NCBI RefSeq assembly: GCF_029227915.1
Contig: NC_079879.1
Coordinates: 12,958,001-13,022,000 of the forward strand
Direction: 5' to 3'
Length of the DNA stretch: 64,000 nucleotides
Origin: Hydractinia symbiolongicarpus
Lineage: Eukaryota; Cnidaria; Hydrozoa; Anthoathecata; Hydractiniidae
Part shown: positions 22,900 through 34,440 of the stretch, in pieces
How the letters are laid out: every line of letters begins with the position of its first letter
Position numbering within the stretch: position 1 is the first letter of the stretch
The notes under the pieces: model-generated
Seen by the model: the letters and a program-made list of their open reading frames with translations, nothing else
Told to the model about the DNA's origin: nothing
Database searches by the model: none
Made by a program: the position numbers and the translations under genes

Positions 22900-24567
22900 G
22901 GCAAATACAATCCTCATTATTTTTAACATATTCTTAGCATGGTTATGGGCTAAAAATATATAATGGCTTAATAAGATAAGTCGCTATAGCTTTTGGCAAA
23001 TTCTTGTTATATTTAAAACAAACAATCGAGGTTGCACGTATTCTTAGGATATTCTTAACTTCTGACTAGTTCTTCTGAGCACATTCTTAAAAAAAGTGCT
23101 TAAAGAAAATATGTTCAGGCTCAAGACACAACAAGGAACTTAATATTTAAGGGAAAGTTTAGCTGTGAAAGCTTAAACGATTAAAAAATTGTTAGCAATA
23201 CACCTAAATTCATTTCTCTACAAGATAATCTAAAAAACACACCTGCTTTCTTTCGCTTTCTTAGTAGGTCGTTAGCTAGCGTTCTCTGGATAAAAGTACA
23301 TTTATTTTTTTTACTTCGAATACTAAACTTCGCTTCATCTTAAAGAGAAGGAATTGGAAGCGTATATGATTGTTTAATACATTTTTAATCAGTCCTCTTT
23401 GTGATATGTTGTATAATAGTACTTTTTCTTTTTTTAAAAATTATTTCTAACTAACAACATTAACTTCGTTCGACAACAACAGTTTCTTTTTACATTTTAG
23501 ATTCGAATTACAGTCATATTCGAACCCGATAGATTTTCTATAAAAGTAAGCAACCTCGATCACATAATAAAGAAATGGAAAATGTAGAAGAACAAACAAA
23601 CTGTATGTTAACCTCATCATGAGTAAACATTGGCATGCTTTGTTTGAAATCACTTTTTCAGGTTCAATTTTGAGGTAATGAGTACAAAAGTTATAAAAGG
23701 AGACAGCCTTCTGGCGCTTCAGTTTTCCCCTTTTAGTTGCACAACAACTTATTACGGTGAGATATGGCATGCGGATACTAAATCGGGGTTAAACCTAAAT
23801 TATTTTACCAATAACGGCCCCATACGACTTTAAAATAAGCAAAAAATAAACCCCCGTTTTGCGATTTTTTTTTAATTTAGTAAATTTTAGCGTAACGCCA
23901 CGCTTTGGAGACACAATGCATGAGCCATAAGAAAGTGACCCGTGATTTTAGTACCATGAACTCACATAGTCACTCACACAAGCGTACTATAATATAGGAT
24001 TAGTGGTCTCTGGTCACTAACATAACTTGATAACTATAATATTATTTCTGAACTTTTATTAGGTGATTACTTTTGATAAAAAGAATGATAAAACAACTTA
24101 AAAATGCCTTAGAAAAGATGCTAATAAAAGAAGTAAATAAATAAATACAAATTTCAGTCTTATTTTGAAAAGGTGGTAAAGATAAACGTAGTTCGTGTTC
24201 ACATTTAGAACAATTAGGAAGGTTATTTAATGCAAACCATTAATTCAACATATGCGTTTTCAATTAGAAATAATTTTTAATTATCATCAGAATTTTCCCA
24301 GTGTAACAGAACTTTAAATATACTCTGCGTATTCAAAACATTTAGTCTATTCAATGAATCCATTTTTCCCTGCCTGATCAATGACATTTATATAATGAAA
24401 AAAAGGGACTGTTTATAAGAACAAAACTCAAATAAAAAGTATTGTGTTATTCTTAGAAAATACAGAAAAACACAAGTGCAAAATTTATATACTGTAAGTG
24501 TGCGCTTAAGATACGAATGTTCTGAATATTTCCGAAGCTCTCTCTTCTTCTTTCTTCTTTCACACGT
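22900..24567. other. Gene-free spacer before the 3' end of copy E
   Basis: Contains the 3' UTR-like block of copy E (24440-24567, homologous to B and C). An open frame at 23447-23770 has AT-driven composition and no recognisable domain. Nothing else is supportable. Confidence 0.45.
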
Positions 24568-26609
24568 TTACACAGTCACCATTTGTCCAGCACGAGCCAA
24601 TCTTTCAATGTAGTTTGGTCGAAGACATAATTCATTTCTAAAATACAAAGACGGTACTTACCAAATCTTGAATTACATTCTCGTAATTAGCGCAGCTATT
24701 TCCAGGGAGCTTTATTCATAGCTAAAAAAGAAGCTTCAGATCTGGAAAATACTTACAGGTTGTCAGATGTATAAGGACAGTACACATTGCAATAATCTGC
24801 AACAATCACATTTTCGCCATTGTCAGAGCTGTAATGACTTGCATTTGGTCCAGTCCAACCGGTACAACATTTGCATCTACCACCAGGGAGACAGACACCT
24901 TCACTATTGGAACACTTGGGGTCGCATGGTGGCACAACTTCTGGAAGTTTTTTGCACTCAGGATTACTAAAAATGTTAACGTTTGCATTTTTTTTTATTA
25001 AAAACAGACTATTTAATGTAATAAACGTTTGGGCCGATTGGTTTCCTATACTTACGCTACGCTTGTCCCAAGGAATTGGCATTCTTTATCACAATAATCT
25101 GCAACATATCGATCAAGTCCACTATTATAACTGCCATTAGGTCCAGACCAACCGCGACAGCATTCACATTTACCAGTTTGAGGATTGCATTTTCCATGAG
25201 AGCTTGCACAGCGTACATCACATTTCTTCATGACACAAGTTTCGTTTCTGTGAAGACAAAATAATGGTAAAGGGCGACATTTTTTTAATTTTTTTGCAAA
25301 AGTAAACCATAATCTTGAACAAATTATTTCTGGTCGAACAAGCATTTTTTTTTAAAACAGGCTAAAAGTACTGCCATAGACTTAGGCGGATCGCAGATAT
25401 TTGAACAATTCGAAAAACAACATATACGAACATTTTTAGTATACTTCGTGTTTGAGATTACAGCTGTGATTTATCTATTTTAAAAAAGTTTTTTTTTAGT
25501 ACACATTTCTGATATCATAATTCTTTATATAATAATTCTTTTGCATTACAACAAAGGAATGGTAAAGGGCAACAATTAACTTGTTTTGCAAAAGAAAGCC
25601 ATAATCTAAAAACATTATTTACGGGCAAATATGTATTTTTCGAAGAACTGCAAAATATAAAATTTTCAATACAAATCCTATTGAAGATTGTAGTTGCGAT
25701 TTATTAATTTTCAACTCCAAAATTTACAATTTCTTTAATAATAGCCGTCGTCTGTTTGTCTGTCCGCGAAAGCCGTGTCCCGTAACAGAAAGACGAAATT
25801 TTTAAAATGCGCATCAATACCAAATGCGATATATTTCTGTCCACTTTGTTGCAACCGGTTAATTTAAAGGGCGGGCGACCCCGTGCATTTTTCCACGGGC
25901 TAACGCCTTTTCTTTAATAATAGCCGTCGTCTGTCTGTCTGTCCGCGAAAGACGCGTCCTGTTAGGGAGACACGAAATGCGATATATAAAGGACGGCAAC
26001 CCCGTGGATTTTTCCACGGTTCAACGACTATTCTATATTATAATACCCGTATACGTCTGTCCGTCTGTCACGCAAAATGGTACCACAAGTAGCGACACAC
26101 ACGCAATGAGGTATTAAAAGGACAGGCGAACAGTGGATTTTTCCACGGGCCACCGACTAGTACTTTCTAATTTTGTAAATCAACTAGGAAAAAAAATAAT
26201 ACGTCTTATATGATTTCTGTCGGAAATACAAAAAACGTCAATGCTGGTTACAATACCTGACATGATGTGTATAATGACAAGGAGTCAAGCAGTTATCAGC
26301 TCTGATTCTATTGATTCCTTCAGGATTATTTGTAGTAGGTATCCATTGTGCATTTGGTCCGGTCCATCCATATTGACAGAAACACTTTGGCTTTGAACCA
26401 GGTTCTGTAATAGTAAAACCACCAGGAAAGCATGATTGATCCGTGTAAGTGCATTCCAGATTGGATTTTTCACAAGGTCCACTTTCATCATTCTCCATAT
26501 GGTATGTTTCCTCTACGTCCATTTTGTGAAATTCATCTTTGAAGTTGTATCTACTGCTTACACCAGTTGCAACCACGAATAAGACAAAAATGTTTATGAT
26601 TGACTCCAT
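24568..26609 (-). CDS. Copy E: intact MESII-type secreted three-module Cys-rich protein (274 aa)
   Basis: Exons 26609-26257, 25247-25056, 24966-24757 and 24637-24568 (TAA) join in phase 2 to give 274 residues. The signal peptide is MESIINIFVLFVVATGVSS; module 1 has CFCQYGWTGPNA, module 2 CECCRGWSGPNGSY and module 3 CKCCTGWTGPNA. The C-terminal tail departs from the other copies: AGQMVTV instead of AGRKITV, which removes the basic Arg-Lys pair. Intron 1 is the longest of the family (1009 bases) because it carries a doubled palindromic repeat. It is the closest intact relative of the broken copy B, and is head to head with F. Function unknown. Confidence 0.92.
25730..26165. repeat. Doubled palindromic repeat in intron 1 of copy E
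   Basis: TTTAATAATAGCCGTCGTCTG occurs at about 25735 and 25914. Each copy is followed by CTGTCCGCGAAAG and later by a CCGTG..TTTTTCCACGG hairpin motif. Copy B has only one such unit, so the unit was duplicated in E or lost by recombination in B. Confidence 0.6.
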
Positions 26610-26650
26610 CTTCCTGCTTGTTAGCTTGTCGTTATTAACATTAAGACCTG

Positions 26651-26658
26651 CATTTATA
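26651..26658 (-). promoter_or_regulatory. TATA box of copy E
   Basis: Reverse-strand TATAAATG at the position where C and B have TATAAATA, a one-base variant. Confidence 0.6.
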
Positions 26659-29600
26659 CCCCTTTTTTACCACCTATGTAGGGGTCAAAGACCCACACAA
26701 ATTGGCAGAAATATTTCAAGTACGTCTGTACCTCCTCAGTGTTTGAACTTTATATCTTTAGCTTTCTCTGAAGTTCAAAACTACCTACGTCCGAAGAAAA
26801 TTATCAATTCATGACTGTTTTGTAATTGGTTATCAGTTTTTGCTTTCGTAATGGTTGCCATCTTCACAATTTTTCACTGTTACCGTTAGAACACTGACAT
26901 TTACTCAGCCTATGTAATGCAAGCCAGTAAATACTGGTAGAGAATAGTCTCGTTGATTGTGTTAATTTATTTAACGAAAAACAAATTGTGGCGAAACATG
27001 ACGATTAAAAGTTCAAAAAGTCAGATATATGTTTTAATCTTGCAGTGATAGTATCTATAATCACAATGCATGTCAAAGCAATAGTGATATCTTATCAGAT
27101 TTCAGCATCATCTACGCGTTTTTGTCGTGGAACTCTTCCGTCAATTTGAGTAAAATGAACTGAGGTTAGAGAAGATTTCCTTTATTTTCGCGGAAAAAGC
27201 GTTTTTTCAACTCATCTTTAAAACGTTAACAACTTTAATGATTTCAAGTTATGAGGAATGCTAAATTTACAAAAAAACAAACTCGTTAGGAACATTTTCT
27301 CGAACAAAATCAGCCTTTTCTATTTTTTTTATTTATTTATTAAAATTTTATTCATTTATTATTTTTATTTTGAAAAAGTCCAGTACCTATTTTGTGGCGG
27401 CTTCTATTCAAGTACGTTTTTCGCATACTGTTTTTCCTCTCAATATCTTTTCCAAAGAGAACAAAACATAAAGAACACGTTTTTAATGTTCAAAATTTAT
27501 TCTGGACACCATAATTCGCCAGCCTGAATCCCCTGTATAATCCTCAAAAATCGGAGTAATATTTCATAAACTACGATGGAGTGCTGATTTGCGCCTATCT
27601 TGAGCGTGCAAAAAGAAAACAGCAGCAGCAGTGCTTTTTTAGTAATAAAGCCCAACCAAGCCAGTAAGTTACTAATTCTCTGTATTATAATAGTATAGTG
27701 TACTTTTGTGACATAAAATATAACTTAAGAATAGTTGACGTTAGTCAGAATTTTACAACTGGCTTACAAAACTTTTGAATGGAGGAAAAAATAGAGCTAA
27801 GATAAGCAGTAGATATTAGTAATTTGCAAGGTAAGTATATTTCTGAAATGGTCAAGCCCTTGGTTTGTACCTTACAGCCAAAAAATCGATAGTGCGTCTA
27901 ATTAAGCATAAACGATTTTCTCAATTACTTGATAAAATTCGCAAAACTTTGCACTAATTTATGTTCCGGGTTTCAGCTGCCTAAATTGTTTGGGAATATT
28001 TTAGTATTTTGGTTTTTATTAAATTGTTTTCGCTAGGTAGCTAGATTTATTCACAAGTCAATAGCCACTCCAACACAATAATTGTTATCACGTCTGCCAC
28101 ACGATACGGACATTTCTGTGAAAAATGTCAGCAGATCTCTCCACTCCTACCCACGAAAGCCGTGATAAGCTGCATATACGGCAAAAAGTGCATTTTGGGA
28201 AGGATTATGCGCTGTAAGCAAATAACCAATTCACTTCCTTATCAAAACCTGAAGAAACTTTGAATGCGTAAACTGACTGATATGCTGATATGTATTACCC
28301 ACAGGCTCCCTAGTCATCTCTAAGACTTTGATTTGCATTTTTGGAGAATTCTAACCTTATTTATGCTAGGTCGTGGCTGGCGACAACAAACCGCATTAAA
28401 GAAAGGCATGCATTTCTTCGCCAGTAGAGCCGTTGTTATGAATCATTCTGGTCTTATTTCTTTACAAGAAAGTAAACATATATAACAAAATAATTTCGAA
28501 ACTTTTATCCCTTGTGGCTATTCGAATCTACGCAGTTCCTTAAAGCAGTACATTTTAATCGAGCTGAAATTCCTATAATTTAAGTAAAAATTGAAGAATG
28601 ACCTGTAATGTGGTTTTTTAGTTTGATAAATTTTAACTGGTAACTTTTTCCTTATAATTTTACCTCCTGAGTCGCTGCATCTTCAATTCAGAAATTTGTT
28701 GACACCAATAAATCGTTTTTGAAGGAATATCAATTTTAAGTATTTTTAATGTGCATATCAAAGATTCATGAGTCGTATAATTTTAAGTTGATTATATTAT
28801 AAATTTAGGAATGAAAATGTTATTGTTCTTAATTTATAGGCCTCCTGATTGTATACAATCTGGTACTATTCAGAAATAACCAGATGCGACATAAAAAAAT
28901 GAAAAAACTTTACAGGTACAAATTTGATGCAAAAAGGTAATTTAACAGGTAGGTAGGTAACATCTTAACGCAATTATTTTTACGCAATTACAATCGAGTC
29001 TTTATTTAAACACAGGCACATAATGAAAAATTAAAATCGAAAAGATTAGTTGCACTTTTAGCAAAAAAAATAGTTTGCAATTTTCTAATTTTGGTGTATT
29101 TTTCAGTTAGTGTCTGTTTCAGTTAGCTAAAACTATTGGATATTCTCACTTAGAAGGAGTAATGCTTATTAGCTTTAACAATTAAATTCGAGTAAATCAG
29201 ATATACATAGTTAATTCAAAAAACTGATATTACTATTCGTTTGGATAATATTGTACCTTTTAAGTAGTTTATTTAGGTTAAATTTTTGTTCTTACCTTTG
29301 TAAACGATTGCTCACAAAACCTGACTGGTATTATGAATTACTAAAAAAAGACCAAAAAGGAAAAAATCGAATTTGTTTCGTGAAAATTTAAAATGTCGTT
29401 CTGCAAATATATAGAACATTTTCAAAAAGCCTTAGTAATTTTAAAAGGCGTTGTTATCAACTTTATTCCATAAACTAGACAACGAGGTTAATCTTATCAA
29501 GTAGGTGAAGATAATAGATATCAGGCTGAATGGAAAAGCAGATAACCTTGCACCTACAGTTTTACATTTGCTGATAAAATTTGAACTATTGTAATTGTCT

Positions 29601-29727
29601 GGGCACTAAAAGTGTAATCTACTTTCGCAGAAAAAAGATAACCTGAAGGTTAAATTAAGGTGGGTACATAGTTTTTACTTATTTGCGTAGGTGTCTGACC
29701 TTTAGAAAAACGCATATGAGAAGTGGG
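26659..29727. other. Divergent intergenic region of pair E/F
   Basis: Matches 422-3277 in inverted orientation along its length, with one clear length difference: about 250 bases at 27668-27918 are absent from A/B. The GCAGCAGCAGCAGTGC tract (near 27620) is shared. No gene is visible, and the open frame at 27258 is AT-rich noise shared by the homologous regions. Confidence 0.65.
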
Positions 29728-29735
29728 TATAAATA
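29728..29735 (+). promoter_or_regulatory. TATA box of copy F
   Basis: TATAAATA 45 bases before the ATG, as in A and D. Confidence 0.7.
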
Positions 29736-29779
29736 CTCACGTAATTTACCTATTGACAACAAAACTGTGGAGTATCAGG

Positions 29780-30910
29780 ATGGAACTAACCAACAACATG
29801 TTTCTTTTATTTCTAATGGTCACTGGTGTGAGCACTAGACAATACTTCAAGGACGAATTTCGAAAGATGGATATTGATAAAACAAATCTTTTCAGAGATG
29901 AAAGTGGACCTTGTGAAAAAGCCAATTTGGAATGCACTTACACTGATGATCAATCATGCTTTCCTGGTGGATTTACCATTACAGAACCTGGTTCAAAGCC
30001 AAAATGTTTCTGTCAATATGGATGGACTGGACCAAATGCACAATGGATACCTACTACAAATGATCCTGAAGGAATCAATAGAATCAGAGCTGATAACTGC
30101 TTGACTCCTTGTCATTATACACATCATGTCAGGTATTGTCACCATTTAGTACTAATGTTTTACTTGTATTTCAGATTGGCGAAGAAATCTCGCCTTGCCA
30201 AGGGTATATGTCCTTGACTAGTTTGTTCATAATACTTTTCTCACTTTAGAAATGAGACTTGCATCGAGAAAAAATGTGACACTCGTTGCGCAAATTCACA
30301 CGGTAAATGCAATGCTAAAAGCGGACAATGTGAGTGCTGTCGTGGTTGGTCTGGACCTAACGCGAAATATAATAGTGCTCTCGATCGATATGTTGCAGAT
30401 TATTGTGATAAAGAATGCCAATTTCTTGGAACAGGCGTGCCGTAAGTAAAACGTACCAGCCTGTTTAATCACTGTTATTGTACTTTAAATAATTAAACAA
30501 AAATACATTTAGGAATCCCGAGTGCAAGAAAGTTCCAAAAGTTGTGCCACCATGCGATCCTAAGTGTTCCAATAGTGAAGGTGTTTGTCTTCCTGGTGGT
30601 AGATGCAAATGTTGCACCGGTTGGACTGGACCAAATGCAAGTCATTACAGCTCTGGCAATGGCGAAAATGTGATTGTTGCAGACTATTGCAATGTGTACT
30701 GTCCTTATACATCTGACAACATGTAAGTAATTTCTAGATTTAAAGCTTCTTTTTTTAGCTATTAATAAGCCTCCTTGGCAATAACTGCGTTAGTAGCGAG
30801 AAGATAAATCAAGTTTTTCTATAACAACTTTGTAATTTAGAACTCAATTATGTGTTCGACCAAACTACGTTGAAAGATTGGCACGTGCTGGACGGAAGAT
30901 CACTGTCTAA
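29780..30910 (+). CDS. Copy F: intact MELTNN-type secreted three-module Cys-rich protein (274 aa)
   Basis: Exons 29780-30132, 30250-30441, 30513-30722 and 30841-30910 (TAA) join in phase 2 to give 274 residues. It is nearly identical to copy D over exons 1-3. Differences are SSGNGEN in module 3 and a diverged last exon (TQLCVRPNYVERL), while the AGRKITV tail is kept. Introns are short (117, 71 and 118 bases). The start is fixed by the signal peptide and the TATA box; AATAAA at 31032 is a good poly(A) signal. Exported, disulphide-rich, function unknown. Confidence 0.92.
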
Positions 30911-31766
30911 ATTTTTAAAAGAAGAAGAAGGAAGTTCTGTGATGTGATTCGAAAAACGGACACCAAAGATATTTTGATAAACACGTATACAATGTTAAAC
31001 TTAGAATTTTACTTGTATTTTTTCTTATATCAATAAAACTTTTTGCACTATATTTCTTATGTATTAATGTCGGATTTAAGACTAGGCTAAAGCTTACATC
31101 AAACGGTATGAGAATACAACTCCATATAAAAGAAATATCGTGTTTATTGTAGCTTGGTTGACCGACTGTTGCACAACAGTCCCACAACAGCTCCGTTAAA
31201 ACTTAATTGAAAACACATGTTGTGCAACAATGTAACTGAAGAGATGTTGCGCAACAGATGTAGAGAAACTATTTTCTAATACAACTAACCAAGTGATTAA
31301 CTCAAATTCATTGGACCAGAGTGAAGGGTAGTCTCAACGTGACACAAAAAGAGTTATTGCATCCAACAGTCATTGGACACGACCCCTAAACCCTCACTTG
31401 GTCTCCCAGAACTCCAAGCCATACCTTATGCCATACACCCTGTTTAAATCAATTTTCGGAATCTGTTTCCCCCGCCGTTTTTTCAAGAGCTCTATTTTGC
31501 TATGTTGCCTGGCTATGATACTTAATGACTGTACTCCTTTAAAATCCTTATAATCGGGAAAATATAATAGCTTTCATCAGGATTATTCTTATTACTTGAA
31601 ACGGACAACAGTACTTTATTTTAACGATTTTCCGTTTTTCCGGATATTACCTGAAAACCAGAATTCGTTTTCCTCCATTTTCACGTTTGCAAGCTTTTGC
31701 CAGTACTTATCCTATTTATGTGCAAAAACCGGAAGGTATGATATTAACTATGTGTATTATACTATT

Positions 31767-32304
31767 AGAAAAACTTCTTCCCCAGGTGTTCTTGCATTAT
31801 CGACGGCGAAGAAACCCCTTGTACAGACTGGTGAGTTCTGTAATGCGATTGAGGACAATTGCATGCAGGATGAAAGCCAGATATACAGACTACAGAAGAT
31901 CAAAGAGCAGCACCTCTGCTAGGAAATCAAAGAGCGTGATGGGCTCGCGAAAGAGTTCAAGATGTATTGCACATGTGTCAAGTGTAGTGATTATGCTCTA
32001 CTAGGAGTAACCATCATAACCGGGGGATGCGAAATTCCTGCACTATCAACGGGTCCAGGGACACCACTCTTTGTAAAGCATTGCACTACCTATGGGTCTA
32101 GGACAAGCAGACTTAAAGAATGCCTTTAGACGACTAAGCCTGAAAGATCATAAACATGGGAGTATAAGACCACTCTCAGGGTTCAAACTTAACTCTATTA
32201 TAGATCTCATATCTAAGGCCATAGATAACTGTGTTGTTAGCGACTTGAAATTCAACTTGATCATGCTGGAGGAACATACAGTGCTAAAAGTACAGATACA
32301 ATAG
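31767..32304 (+). pseudogene. Degenerate fragment of a multi-copy cnidarian-type coding family
   Basis: Successive frames read LSTAKKPLVQTGEFCNAIED and CMQDESQIYRLQKIKEQHL, then a stop. EIKERDGLAKEFKMYCTCVK, ALLGVTIITGGCEIPALSTG and, later, LNSIIDLISKAIDNCVVSDLKFN follow. The regular alternation looks like one protein with a coiled-coil start and a hydrophobic hairpin, interrupted by a stop and frameshifts. GC content is higher than in the surroundings. From memory this resembles repeated cnidarian proteins of unknown function; I cannot name it. Confidence 0.55.
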
Positions 32305-33380
32305 TGAGTAAAACGTATCGCAAACAACATCGTTGAGAAGAAACGTGAGAGCTAGCGGCAAAAGGCCAAAAAAGGCAAATACGAAGTGTTAAAAAAGCTT
32401 CAATTTGTACAATATGCGACTAGCACCTAGAGGATCCACCCGAGTATAATCCTTAGGTTTTGCAGGTTTATTAACACACAAAACAATTACTCTGAGATGT
32501 ATCTACATCCTTTTGTCTGATAATTAAGCTTCCACGCATATCGGCTTAGTGTTATCTCGCTGTTTGTTTCTATGCCATTAGATATTTTAGAGGTAGCTTA
32601 TAATCAAACTCTCACTGACCTCTTTTCCCAAATCTATCCCGCTAGTAAACTAGGCTCGTCTATGCTTCCTACATGTAAGAAGTCACACCTTATTCTTATA
32701 TTCTTTGAAGGTTATCTCTGTATCATGCTTTAGTGCGTCATTAATTCTTGTCATCATTAGATGATACAAATACTCTGAGCGATCACAGACAGGACAGTAG
32801 AACAGTTATGTCTCTATTTACCGTGTTGACATTTGGTACGCTTCTTTGATGCATAGGAAACATTAAGATATTTTCTGCACAACACAGTCGGTTGCACGTG
32901 CGTTGCCTTTACAAGTCTGTTTAACTTTGCTATTATGGTATAAATTTGTGTATACCATAGTGGAAAACTCAAAAACTCTGTGCACAGTAGCTTCTTCGTT
33001 GCTTATACACACTTCTAAGCTTGATGATTGCCGTGATTCTGATTTTACCCTCTCACTCCTTCAGTTTAGGGTCAATGAAAGAATCTTTTCTAACACTTAT
33101 GTTGGTAAAAAATGCTCTTCCAACGTCTCTACCTTATCCAAGATCTGAGACTACTTAGCCAACCACTCCAGGTAACAACCAAGATCAAACCACATGGTTA
33201 ACACAGAACACTCACTATATTTGGAGACACGATAAAAGTACACATTTTTGGAGGTCTTTAGCAACAGCGGAGATGGTTGGCCTGAGAAAGATACCCAATC
33301 ACATATGTCCTTCCTGCAGGAAGAAAATCGCCTAGGACCAGGTTTTCAATATTCACTTCCTTGATATTACACACAGTTAC
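32305..33380. other. Higher-GC patchwork without a clear gene
   Basis: Base composition differs from the AT-rich flanks. Short broken frames occur on both strands (for example DRSEYLYHLMMTRINDAL on the minus strand near 32780), suggesting more decayed repeat-family coding sequence. None is long enough to assign. Confidence 0.35.
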
Positions 33381-33555
33381 ATCACGTTAAATGTATCTTG
33401 ATTTGACAGTCTTATCTCCAAATTTCAGAGTCCAACTAGCACCGAATAATGAACAGATGTAGGTTGTTGCATACACATCTGCCCCCATTATAGGTGATGT
33501 ACTCCTGGTAGCCGTCCAGAACGTCATTTTACTCTCTGACACAAGCTTCTGCCCA

Positions 33556-33960
33556 CCAGTTCTGACACCACTGGTGTCATGGACTGGTGTCCTGGACTGG
33601 TAAGACACCAGTCCAGGATATCAGTCCCGGTTTTGGATATTACTAGCAGCGTTGTCGTATATCTCTTGATTCTTGAGGTGGTCTGGTACATAGACATGTA
33701 GGAGTTCCACTTAAAAGCCTTGTTGCACATCTGTTATGTCTTTGGATGATCTGGGTCATACTCGAGTCTCCAGGAGTCTTGTTCAACAGTTTTTATTACA
33801 CATCTCTTGGCTTTTTAGTTGTTCTGGGACAAGCCTTAGCATCCGAGGTGAACCCTCAACAACTTTATAGGACATCTATTGTGTCTTAAGATGATCTGGG
33901 ACATACTTGAGTACGTAATGGTCCCACTTAGCAACCATCTCATACACCAATTTAGCCATT
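33556..33960 (-). pseudogene. Degenerate array of VPDHLKTQ-type ~35-residue repeats
   Basis: Reading the minus strand leftwards from about 33950, the motif recurs as YVPDHLKTQ, LVPEQLKSQEMCNK, (V)PRSSKDITDVQQ and YVPDHLKNQEIYDNAA, interrupted by stops. The unit (V-P-x-x-L-K-T-Q-x-M-C-x-K-A-V) matches DUF4116-like repeats found in multi-copy proteins of cnidarians and large viruses. The DNA repeat is also visible directly as GATGATCTGGG at 33745 and 33892. It is a pseudogene fragment. A palindrome with GGACTGGTGTC / GACACCAGTCC arms at about 33582-33616 lies at its end. Confidence 0.55.
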
Positions 33961-34166
33961 GCGTTTTCGAAATAGCTCATTTCTTTTTGTTAGTACTAGA
34001 ACCCCCAACGAAAGGAGGTTACCTTTGAGTAGCGACTGTCCCTCTCTACACTCACCTTGAACAAGATTTGGGCGCTGCCGGATGATATTCATGAGTGAAC
34101 ATGGTCAAACCCTTATGCAATAAGAAGTGATAACGACCAGTATTAAAGCAGTGTTGTAAAGAGCGA

Positions 34167-34191
34167 TATATACACGATTTTCGTGTATATA
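34167..34191. repeat. Perfect 11-base hairpin
   Basis: TATATACACGA and its exact complement TCGTGTATATA are separated by TTT. No U-tract or gene context gives it a role. Confidence 0.5.
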
Positions 34192-34309
34192 GTGTGCGCA
34201 GACACTAAGATAGAGCGAAGATGAGCAGCAGATCTGAGGTAGGGGGTGAGGCATTGTTCGCAAGAGTACACAGAGGTGCGCCAAAAGGAATATCTCTATC
34301 TCTCTCACG

Positions 34310-34440
34310 CAACATAATATATGCAATAAATTGCTATAAAGCTGGAGGATTTTGTTACAAAAACAGTGAAACTTGAAAGGATTCTCGTCTATGACAAATT
34401 GTTCAAATAAAATGACCAAAAAATGGTGAGCAGTAAATAT
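34310..34440. repeat. Dispersed repeat with sister copy at 53.57-53.70 kb
   Basis: CATAATATATGCAAT, TTGCTATAAAG, TGAAAGG and TGACCAAAAAA follow in the same order and spacing as at 53579-53700. Together with the 31.81 kb fragment it shows that both loci derive from one element. Confidence 0.55.

Noticed and set aside
24753-25082. 109-residue frame running through intron 2 of copy E
   Set aside because: Intron 2 merely lacks stops in the exon-3 frame; splice sites and homologues define the exon as 24966-24757.
10013-30910. Naming the family as venom toxins or as an allorecognition locus
   Set aside because: Secretion and cysteine richness alone do not show toxicity, and there are no immunoglobulin-like or transmembrane segments as in known cnidarian allorecognition genes.
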